DNA of 64,000 nt, taken from positions 186,001 through 250,000 of the forward strand of contig FWCC01000237.1 in the NCBI GenBank assembly GCA_900169235.1, written 5' to 3'. Position 1 is the first letter of the stretch. Each line of letters starts with the position of its first letter. The stretch is from Zarea fungicola. Lineage: Eukaryota; Ascomycota; Sordariomycetes; Hypocreales; Cordycipitaceae. Positions 56,103 to 64,000 of this stretch are shown one piece after another. The notes under the pieces are model-generated. The model made no database searches and was not told the DNA's origin. It saw nothing but the letters and a program-made list of their open reading frames with translations. The position numbers and the translations under genes were made by a program.

Positions 56103-56658
56103 CTGCAACTAAGATGGATACTGGAGTCTGAGTTATAAATCATCATATACAGCCATTTAATATGGCGTTTTCTTGCCCAGTTTCTGGCCACTAATATAGT
56201 AAATTCTCATGTCTTTCATGGACGTAGACTAGCTTAGTCTGACGCTGACAACTCGGTCCCGAGCAGGTTGGCGCCACCTGGACGGGGCGCCGTAATTACG
56301 GTATGAGATTAAGGCAAGCCTGAACTTCGCCGCCAAGACGAAAAAAGATGCTAAGAACATGCGGAATTGGGAGATTACAAACCAGGTCCGAATCCTGTTG
56401 CGGTTTGCGGACCGAACCGGCCAATTAGAAGTCGAATCAACCCCAAAACTCGGTCCCGTTTACAACTTTCACAGGCCATGATAATTGAGGCCAGAAACAC
56501 AGACTATAATGTATATATATACCCTTGAATGATGGATAGTACAAAAGCATCATAACGGTTCTTACGAATATCCTGTACAGTTTCTTCAGCCATTGCGTAA
56601 CAGGAGCCAAAACGACATTTCTCCATCCTTCGGAACAGCACCCGCACTTATACAGATC
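56103..56658. other. Spacer between Zn2Cys6 regulator and NmrA-like gene
   Basis: 556 bases, both neighbours on the plus strand. It should hold the regulator 3' UTR and the promoter of the NmrA-like gene. An inverted repeat GGTCCG/CGGACC lies at about 56384-56413. A TATATATA element is at about 56513. No gene is seen. Confidence 0.45.
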
Positions 56659-57345
56659 ATGCAATTCTTCCTTCTCGGAGCTAGTGGCCGGACAGGCCAA
56701 AAGGTTGTAACTGAATTGCTCTCTCAGGGCCATACAGCGGTGGCCCTTGTTCGTTCCACTGCCAGCCTCACTCCTCGCCCCGGTCTGACCATCGTCACTG
56801 GCTCGCCACTATCTAAACCCGACATTCGCAAGGCTCTCACTGCGGCGTCCACTCCACCGCCCTCTGCTGCCATCTTTACCTTAAACATCGTTCGCGAGTC
56901 TGACAGCCCTTTTGCGAAGCAGGTCTCACCGCCTCGCTTCCTGGCTGACTCGTGTGCCAATGCATGCGAGATCCTGGAGGAAGTAGGCGTTCATCGAATT
57001 GTTGTCATGTCGACCGCGGGCGTCGGCGATTCATGGGGCAATCTGCCCCTGCTAAGCAAGATGTTTTTGGGCTGGACAAACGTCAAGTTGGCAGTTGAGG
57101 ATCACGGACTCCTCGACAAGGAAATCCGCGAGACAAACATGAATTTCACCTTGGTGCGTGCTGTGCGATTGAACTTTGATGAGGAGAGGGAGAAGGGCGC
57201 GAAGAAGGAGGCGAGAGTGCTGAGCAGTAGCGGTGAAGGAATGCGCATGAGCGATAGCGTGAGTGTCCAGACCGTGGCACAGTTTCTGCTCAAGGTCGCG
57301 ACTGAGGGAATGTACTCCCGAAGCGCAGTTGTTGTAACGAATTGA
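56659..57345 (+). CDS. NAD(P)-binding protein of the NmrA / atypical SDR group
   Basis: Single exon, 228 aa from the ATG at 56659, chosen because it starts right before the first beta strand. An upstream in-frame ATG at 56593 would add 22 residues. The Rossmann motif Gly-Ala-Ser-Gly-Arg-Thr-Gly is at about residues 7-13. Further strands (Val-Ala-Leu-Val-Arg, Arg-Ile-Val-Val-Met-Ser-Thr-Ala-Gly-Val-Gly) are as in atypical SDR-5-like proteins, which often lack the Tyr-x3-Lys catalytic pair. Such proteins bind NAD(P) and act as reductases, isomerases or redox sensors. The substrate is unknown. Confidence 0.85.
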   Translation: MQFFLLGASGRTGQKVVTELLSQGHTAVALVRSTASLTPRPGLTIVTGSPLSKPDIRKALTAASTPPPSAAIFTLNIVRESDSPFAKQVSPPRFLADSCANACEILEEVGVHRIVVMSTAGVGDSWGNLPLLSKMFLGWTNVKLAVEDHGLLDKEIRETNMNFTLVRAVRLNFDEEREKGAKKEARVLSSSGEGMRMSDSVSVQTVAQFLLKVATEGMYSRSAVVVTN

Positions 57346-57471
57346 CGACAACGGAACTTAGAGCGGCCGGGAGTGGTTACAAGGGGCACGAGCCGCATTA
57401 AAGGCAATTCTCCGTTGATTTAATTGGATAATTTTTGTTAATAACTTACATGAATGTCTATGATTACAATT

Positions 57472-60296
57472 TTATGTAGCCAGGGTCAATGCCTGCCTAG
57501 CATAAGTGTTGACACCTTCACGGGACAGATCGTCGTCATCAACACTATCAAGCCTCCATTTCTCAGGGAACTTTTCAACGATAGCATTGAGCAAGGACAT
57601 CATAACAGTCTCTGCCCAGTCACCTATTTCATCTGCCCACAGCCATGTCACCCAAGCACCACCAGCGGCAATAGGGAGAGAGATGAAGCAAGGTGCCAGG
57701 ACTGCAGGCTCTGGCCATCGGGTCACTATAAAGTACAGCGCCGTCGCCGCAGCCCCGGCCCAAACACCGAAGAAAATGAAGAGTAAAAAAACAAAAACGA
57801 TGAAGACAATGACAAGAGCTATTATGACGATTGTCAAGAAGAACAGGATAAACTTGGCAACGGCACGGTTGCTCACCGTGTTGAGCCGCTGCTCCGCCGA
57901 TCCAGACCTCGAGGAGGAGAATCGATTGATGATGGTGGCGCGGCAGTGAAGTACACCAATGCGGACGGACGGCGAGCGGAGTAGGATGCGGATCAGATAT
58001 GTCGTTAAGAAGACAAGGCCGAGCGCAAGTCCCCATGTCCAAATATGCGGCGGAGCCGAGGTTAGCTCCATGACTTGCATGGAAAAGACTGAGGTGATAA
58101 AAGACAGTGGCACAAAGAAGAATGCTAGCTCTGTGAGCTTGTTAATACCGGATGTCTGTTCAATGACAAGAGATGACTGTGACAAGCTCATTGACGACGC
58201 TAACATGTTGAGTGTCGAGTCGGCTCGTAACTGCAGAGCCTGTACATCTCGAATGAGGAGCTCCAGCTCCTCAGCTATCTCCGCATTCGGTGACATGATC
58301 TTGGCAGATATTTGTAAATGCATAGCCCATTCGTTGAGTTCCTGCAAGCTGCATCGCACCCATGCAAGATTTTGGCGAACAGAGTTGCCAATCGACTCAA
58401 CCAGTTGTGCAAAAAGTCCACCACTAAAGTCGCCGTCAAGATGGTCAAGTTCGCTCCTCAGTTCGGACAAAAGTCGCCAAAAATCATCGAGGATGATGCT
58501 ATTAAGCAAGGAAGCGATAAACTCCTCCTCATCCTTTGCAATTTGCGCAGTAGAAAGCTTACACAAATACCGCAGTGCTAACTCATGAGTCGACAGCGTG
58601 TATTTCCTAGCGAATGCCCGGTCTCTTAAGTACGGTTTTGGATTCCGGTATTCCTCTCGAAGGCCCTCTTCGTATTCCTCGTCGTAATCATCGTCGCTTG
58701 TGAGGGATGATGCCGTGTCACTGTGATCCGGTTCGTTCCACTCTGCGTTGTCGGGAGATTCAAGACTCGGTTTTCTCTTTCGAAATCGATTTCGCAAAGA
58801 GTCTCGTTTCTGCCGAATTTTATCCTTTGTTGCCTCCTTCTTTTGCTTCTTGATTTCCTTGTTGGTGATGGGAGGTGGTGGAGGATCCAAATATGTCTCT
58901 TCAGCGCCTGCACTCCGCCAGAGTTCCTCGTCTGTATAGCTCTCGATTTCCATAGCCCTAGGCATAAATGTGAGAGTTGGTGACAGTTCGTCTGTTTGCA
59001 CGTTCTTCATTTTCCGAGTTGGGTCAAAAACCAGGACAACTATTGTAACTTGTTAGTGGTATATCTTTGTATGTGATTCGTGACTGACTTGCCGACGCGT
59101 TCTCCTGCCTCGTCGCGACCTGACCAATATCCTAAGCCTTCCGGGGCCAAAACTCGTAGATCTCGATTGAACCAAGAATTAAGATTCTTGGGCAGACCCT
59201 CAAAAGTGCTATATGCGCGATAAATATTGCTTGCCTTTACCCTGTTTGGCTTGTTCGGATCTTCTTCTGTAGCAGGGACAGGAATATTCGGAAACGAATG
59301 TGTTGATTTGTTCAGTTTTTTCTTCCTCTTAGCCTCAGCAACAGACTTGGCTTTGGCCAGCATTTGCTTCGTCATGAAGCGGCCCCATTTGTCAAGAACG
59401 ACATCTCGTTCCAGAAGCCATCGTCCATCACCCAGTCGTACCTCAATCTCCCCTTCGTTGAATCCCTTCTTTCCCAAATAGTGCATGAGGCCTAGCCTAG
59501 CCCAACGCAGATGTGCCCAAGACCTCATCCTGGTCCTTCTTGGTATATTCCATTCTGTACGCTGGCCGGCACCGGGTAGTGGGCGATGTCGAAAGCGAGT
59601 TTCTTGTTCATTCCAGTTCATCCAGATGGCGTTGCAGGCTTTGAGTTGACTGTCGCTTGCGGCGTAGCCAGAGTTGGTGAGGTGCTCGAACCAAAATTCT
59701 GGATCAATATCGTATATCTGTCCGACAGCCCCCATGGTAAACCTGCTCAGGTCCGTAACCATGACTACTCGTAGGCCGCAGCCGACTGGTCGATTTTGCA
59801 GCAGTGTTGCAAGATGGTCCTTATCTGTTGCAGTCACTGGACTGGCAGTCTCCTGACCCGAGATGTAGTCGACTACGGTGACTCCAGTTGCTGAGAGTCC
59901 GCCAAAACGCTCGCGATGTGTAACATTGAGCCATCGAGGGTCCCACCTGGCACGATTATCCAGATTGTTCATGTACAGCTCTGAGAGCGTTTCCAGCCAG
60001 TGTGATAGATTGGACAATGCCTGATGCGCCTTCAGGGGCTCCTTAGGTGACCTTGCAGGGAGTCTATGGTAAGCTTTGCCAGATTCATGCACAAGAGTAT
60101 TCGCATGGCTGAGAGATCCCAAAGACTCTTCACCACGGTCGGGGTGCACATGTTTCGACCCATCTCGCAACGTAAACGATGCCGATACTGAATTTTCAAA
60201 AGAATTCCTCGGCACACTGTAGCCAGGGTTCCATCGCTGAGACGTTGGCCATGGCAAGGGGTAACCTTCATCCAGGCCTTGCTCTGGTCGCCCCAT
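57472..60296 (-). CDS. Large CorA-like membrane protein (fungal Mg2+-transporter-like)
   Basis: Two exons read downwards: 60296-59093 and 59039-57472, giving 923 aa. The 53-nt intron keeps the frame only with a GC donor, G|GCAAGT, with a CACTAAC branch and TAG acceptor. It then joins Glu-Arg-Val to Val-Val-Leu-Val-Phe-Asp. A stop lies in frame upstream of the start region. The N-terminal two-thirds is soluble and charged, with no family I know. The C-terminal part has a helical stalk and two closely spaced spans around Phe-Ser-Met-Gln-Val, the position of the Gly-Met-Asn motif of true CorA. Two further hydrophobic stretches follow. Such fungal proteins are common near heterokaryon-incompatibility or accessory genes. 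Transport activity is doubtful without Gly-Met-Asn. It stops 126 nt from the convergent NmrA-like gene. Confidence 0.82.
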
Positions 60297-62063
60297 TCTT
60301 CTGCCCAACAATGTGAGATTCTGTCTATCCACGGGACACCACAGGCCTCATTGTTGTTTCTATCAATGCCAGAAGCGAAGGTTAAAATATTTCAGTCCTG
60401 TTCAACATTACCGCGGCGGAGATTGCGACGGCATCAGCCGCAGCGCTAGCAGATTCATCAGTGGGCATTGACCCCGGAAGGCTTCTTTAGAGGCTGCTTA
60501 TGGCGGAGCTTCAGGCTGACATATCTGTCAGCTGAAACACACTGTTGAGCCAGATGCACCTTGATTTCGATTTATGAGCAGTTACTGTTACGTAGGGCAG
60601 TCAAGGGCAGTCCAATGGTGGATGCATCACTGCCTGCTGCAAGAGGTCCATTATGAATATACTGTTGGGAAAAAGAGAGCCGTGCGGTTACGATCAATTG
60701 CCGGGGGACAGTATTAAAAGAGTACCTGATCCTCCGTAGACAGGACATCAGTTCACGTAACGGAAACACAGCTACTTTTATCAGCTGGCTAATTCGGTCC
60801 TGTTCAGCAAAAAGTTGTTCAAGTACATAAGTTATGCTTGGCGATGGCGTTTTCGGCTCTTTCAACCAGGGGTGCTCGGCTCTCCAAGAAAAACACTGGT
60901 AGATAATTGGAGACACCAAAAAAGCACAAAACCTGTCAAGCCTCACGTTCATGTCCTCCAACAATTTTCAAGTTGGCTCAACCGTGACATTTCAGTACGA
61001 GTGCGGTACCCCTGACGAGAAATTACCTTGACGGGTAGCACAGCAAGAACTATGATGAGATATGGTCCATAGCCAAAACGTAGTTCAACTTGTCTGGCAT
61101 ACGCATATATCTGTTGGTATTCTGTAATCTCTCTGTAAAAAATGCTGGTACTGCGACACATAACTATTTACTTGTAGACATATCACGGCCCCCACTTGAA
61201 GTTCTCGAGACTCTATGGAGGAGCGAGACATCCCTAAACAATACCGACCGACTTGGGTCATTGAGGATGAATAAAACCTACATTTGAATATAATATATGT
61301 TTTCTGAAAGAGTAGTTTATCTGGTCACAGTTTCTCACCAACACCCCTGTGCCCAGGATGTTCAGTCGTCGCATGCTATGGTAAGGCCAGAGAACCTATC
61401 GAGCCACGACCACCAAAATTTCACAGGATAAAAAGATGTGAATAATCGTTTTACACCGTCGATGCCAAGTTATCGAATGTTTGAATTGCAATAATTATCA
61501 GTACTGAGTAATGAAAACGTTTTGAGCCAGAGCACATGGCTGAGGCTGAATGAATTGCAGGACAGTGATTAGCAGAAAACCATAACACCACTATATGAAA
61601 ATACAGCATCTTGCAACTTTCTTTTTATTAGGAAAATTTACACTCTACTGAAATTCTTTTCAATTACCTATCCGGATGACCGGGAACTGGCATTCATAGG
61701 GAAACTGGCTGTGGCTGACAATTGTGGCACAATTAAGTGCTACGTTACTGTCGTTTCTGCTCATATTGATCTAAACTCTTTGCGGGGTAGTTTTGTGTTG
61801 ATGTTGGAACAAGGCTCTGCTTGCTTGCCAGTTTCCTCCAGCACCCGATCATCGGCAATAGCTACATACGGAGAAGATAAGACGGTGCTTTTATTATTAC
61901 AGAGGAGTAGCGGGGTTGTTTTTAGACTGCTTATGGTATCATGATGGTATGCAACCACTGGATATGGCGTCTTTGGCACTGCCACATGCTGGTGGCCCTT
62001 TATGCATAATGTCCTTCTCGGGAATGCATCTCTCATCCCCACCACTACACCTCAGCAGCTATC
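60297..62063. other. 1.8 kb spacer with a possible degenerate minus-strand gene
   Basis: Besides the possible fragment at 60560-61180, I see only short frames without motifs. The AT-rich part (about 61280-61680) and the 200 bases before 62064 are presumably the UstYa-like gene promoter. Confidence 0.45.
60560..61180 (-). pseudogene. Unresolved fragment, possible degenerate gene
   Basis: On the minus strand, a frame around 61040-61130 encodes Tyr-Gln-Gln-Ile-Tyr-Ala-Tyr-Ala-Arg-Gln-Val-Glu and a hydrophobic Leu-Ile-Ile-Val-Leu-Ala-Val-Leu-Pro, ending at a GTAATT that could be a donor. A second frame (60730-60960) has Pro-Trp-Leu-Lys-Glu-Pro and Leu-Glu-Gln-Leu-Phe-Ala-Glu-Gln-Asp. Both look protein-like, but I can build no complete start-to-stop model and recognise no family. 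It could be a decayed gene, a real multi-exon gene, or chance. Confidence 0.3.
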
Positions 62064-62879
62064 ATGAAGTCGTCATTGAATGAGCGCAAGTCTAGACCCC
62101 AGAATGGCTACTTAACGCTATTCGTCGGCGCCGTTGTTGTTAGCATGGGCGTCTTCACATTCATGCTAATAGGACCCCTTGCCGGATCAGGCTCAAACTC
62201 TGGCGCAGCCTTGCCCTCGTATAACGGAAACTCCATCGCAGCATTCTTGCAAAAGCTTGAATCCAGCACGCGCATCATGGATTTCACAGAGAACGCAACC
62301 TTCACAAGCCTTGATCACCAATACGACCGGCTGTGGGACGATCATCTTATCCCAAATAATGGAGGGTACTTGACAGCGAATAAAAAGACGAGCAATACAG
62401 ATAAACTGGGCATTTCCATGTTTCATCAGCTGCACTGTCTAGCCATGTTGCGTGAGGAGATGCAGAATTTACATGAGGTTATCGATGCCGCCGCGATGGG
62501 CAAATCACCTGCTATGCACAACGATGAGCACCAGAGAGGCCTGAGAGATGGACCTGTTGTTGACACGGACGCTGGTCGTGTTAAGCATCACGACCAAAAA
62601 CATACAATGCACTGTTTTGATTACTTGCGACAGGTGAGGCGCATTTACCAGCATTACAAGGGAGCGTGGGGCCGGTTTAGGTCCAGGCTAACACATTTGA
62701 ACATGAAAAAGACAATCCTATGCACGGCAGATTCGACAATCGAGCGCCCCAAGCTTACAGAAAATGGCACACCGTTTATTGACGGGCTGGGACCTAGGAA
62801 GTGTAGGGATTGGGATCTTTGGTATGCTGCATCTGCCGGTTCAGACGATGTGCCAATGGTGGCGGATGATTTGCGATGA
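62064..62879 (+). CDS. UstYa-family (DUF3328) oxidase-like protein
   Basis: The best model has two exons, 62064-62633 and 62712-62879, giving 245 aa. One transmembrane helix (about 16-40) follows a short basic N terminus, giving a type II layout. The two copper-type motifs are His-Gln-Leu-His-Cys (121-125) and His-Cys-Phe-Asp-Tyr-Leu-Arg-Gln (183-190). The proposed 78-nt intron (62634-62711, GTGAGG, GGCTAACAC branch, AAAAAG end) is a multiple of three without stops, so the unspliced frame is open for 271 aa. Splicing joins Leu-Arg-Gln to Thr-Ile-Leu-Cys-Thr-Ala-Asp-Ser-Thr, the family's usual continuation. These proteins form cyclic bonds in RiPPs such as ustiloxins or modify other natural products. 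No precursor or partner is visible nearby, so the pathway is unknown. Confidence 0.9.
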   Translation: MKSSLNERKSRPQNGYLTLFVGAVVVSMGVFTFMLIGPLAGSGSNSGAALPSYNGNSIAAFLQKLESSTRIMDFTENATFTSLDHQYDRLWDDHLIPNNGGYLTANKKTSNTDKLGISMFHQLHCLAMLREEMQNLHEVIDAAAMGKSPAMHNDEHQRGLRDGPVVDTDAGRVKHHDQKHTMHCFDYLRQVRRIYQHYKGAWGRFRSRLTHLNMKKTILCTADSTIERPKLTENGTPFIDGLGPRKCRDWDLWYAASAGSDDVPMVADDLR

Positions 62880-63181
62880 ACCAAAACACCAAACAATACA
62901 AAATATGCATGGTTAAGAAATTCGCCCCTGATATGCAAATTCTATGACCATATGCTCCCTTTGCACTAATTGTAGAGTTCTGGATGGTGTCTCTCACATA
63001 TTTCTAATCGACTGCAAATAACATATCTGACCTTGCCTTCTGCCACAAAAGCCGGAGTGTAACCAATCTAAAACCAATGCATCTACGCAGCAAAGCAAAC
63101 ACTGTGCTCGGATCTTCAATTCCAGGTGCCTCTCAGCCGAAATGAAGAGTCTCACTCTGCATGGTGGGGTATAGCTTTTTT
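62880..63181. other. Convergent 3' spacer, UstYa-like / PAQR gene
   Basis: 302 bases between two stops. Short frames and AT-rich runs only. Confidence 0.45.
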
Positions 63182-64000
63182 TTAATCCATTCCATGGCAT
63201 AGACCATTCGTGAGTGTGTCCTGCTGCCATCGTTCAGCTACTCCCAATAGACCATGCAGTCTGACTAATGCACCTGTGAACACGAGGAGGTGCATCAAAT
63301 TGTGACTCTGACCAATCAAGTCAAACGTCCCGGGAAACCACCTCTCCGGTATTCTCGCCGCGTACAGAGCAGCTCCAGAGAAATTAATAAGTGCAAGGCC
63401 GAGAAAAAACTTTAAGCCCATCATGTCATCCAGGGCCGCCAGCCCGAAGCGTGACCAGCCGTGGATAGCTGGGGCAGAGAGACTCGAGCCAAGGAAACAG
63501 TACATGAGCAAACGTATTGTCCGGTACATGGGCTGCCGAAACTTGGGACGAAGTGTGAAAGCGGCACAACCGATGGGCTGTGCCAGTGAGAGCCACATGA
63601 TAAAGAAGCTGAAGGTACGGCTGACAGTAAAAAGCGAAATGCACTCTGGATACGCCAGTCCCCCACATGACAAGAACAATACCGAGATGATCCAGCTCAT
63701 TGCCGAACCAATGCATATCAGCGCTATGGTCTGCGAAGGTATGGAAGATTGTCGAGAGAACGAAGCAAACAACTACACAGAGGTAGTATGTGCTAATGGC
63801 AATCACATCTGATACTTGTGAGCCCTTTTCACTGGCGACAGAGTGTAGGTGAACAAATTTCAACAGTCCGATCAGAAATTGGGCAGCGCCATTGAGATGT
63901 GACCAAATATTTACTGTTTCACGGCATGGTAGAAAGAACTGATAAAGATACATAGAAATGCCTACTGGTTTCGTTGTGAATCTCCAAAATACTTTTAACC
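63182..64000 (-). pseudogene. PAQR / hemolysin-III family membrane protein, frameshifted and cut by the right edge
   Basis: Reading down from the window edge, the protein has the family signature: Asn-Ile-Trp-Ser-His-Leu, Ser-Thr-Ile-Phe-His-Thr-Phe, Glu-Leu-Asp-His-Leu-Gly-Ile-Val, and near the end Gly-Gln-Ser-His-Asn-Leu-Met-His. The His residues should bind zinc. It has the seven-helix layout of fungal Izh and adiponectin-receptor proteins, involved in sterol, zinc or ceramide signalling. Near 63574-63578 (a GGG on the plus strand) one extra base moves the reading frame from Leu-Thr-Gly-Thr-Ala to Gly-Cys-Ala-Ala-Phe-Thr-Leu-Arg-Pro. Both sides match the family, so this is a frameshift, either real or an error. 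The beginning of the gene is outside the window. A 76-nt intron (GTATCC to CACAG) would also restore the frame but would remove conserved sequence. Confidence 0.78.

Noticed and set aside
56384..56413. B-box-like GGTCCGAATCC inside an inverted repeat
   Set aside because: No A-box 40-60 bases upstream, so not a tRNA. Kept only as a small dyad.
63625..63700. Possible 76-nt intron in the PAQR gene in place of a frameshift
   Set aside because: It would delete a conserved stretch (His-Phe-x-Phe-Tyr-Cys) that is intact in the first frame, so a one-base shift is the better explanation.

Overview
The window is nuclear DNA from a filamentous ascomycete, most likely a hypocrealean Sordariomycete. Genes are compact, intron-poor and scattered on both strands. 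The introns are short (50-150 nt) with CTAAC-like branch points. The proteins are typical of Pezizomycotina: Ste12 with C2H2 fingers, a Zn2Cys6 regulator, an UstYa/DUF3328 protein and a fungal CorA-like protein. The predicted iso-orotate decarboxylase closely resembles, from memory, the crystallised Cordyceps militaris enzyme. Two short N runs (50227-50228 and 53289-53290) show that this is a draft scaffold.

Layout. 1-300: the last exon of a gene that enters from the left. 301-5901: no recognisable gene. 5902-6663: a conserved acidic protein. 6664-10450: no recognisable gene. 10451-39726: a dense housekeeping block containing IBA57/CAF17, a protein with the C-terminal region seen in fungal MYND-finger proteins, guanine deaminase, a DNAJC17/Cwf23-like J-protein, iso-orotate decarboxylase, thymine 7-hydroxylase, an M1 aminopeptidase, 3-hydroxyacyl-CoA dehydratase (PHS1), a lipase-like alpha/beta hydrolase, an SNF2/STH1-type remodeller, WDR70, SWC5, FAF1 and STE12. 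39727-53540: about 13.8 kb upstream of STE12 without a recognisable gene. 53541-64000: a more accessory-looking segment with a frameshifted glutathione S-transferase, a Zn2Cys6 regulator, an NmrA/SDR-like protein, a large CorA-like membrane protein, an unresolved fragment, an UstYa-like protein and a frameshifted PAQR/hemolysin-III protein cut by the right edge.

The clearest functional unit is nucleobase salvage. Thymine 7-hydroxylase (+) and iso-orotate decarboxylase (-) are transcribed divergently from a 1.1 kb spacer, and together they turn thymine into uracil. Guanine deaminase lies one gene away. The spacer carries a tight cluster of palindromes that could be a shared control site. Several nuclear-function genes also sit together (SNF2-type ATPase, WDR70, SWC5, FAF1), but they are not an operon and probably reflect ordinary fungal gene order.

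Gene models were built by hand from reading frames and splice signals. Nineteen introns were placed, and two of them need GC-AG splicing. One intron, in the UstYa-like gene, is a multiple of three and stop-free, so an automatic caller would miss it. Two genes near the right end, GST and PAQR, each carry a one-base frameshift. I see no credible tRNA, rRNA, CRISPR or intact transposon. No undescribed system is demonstrated.
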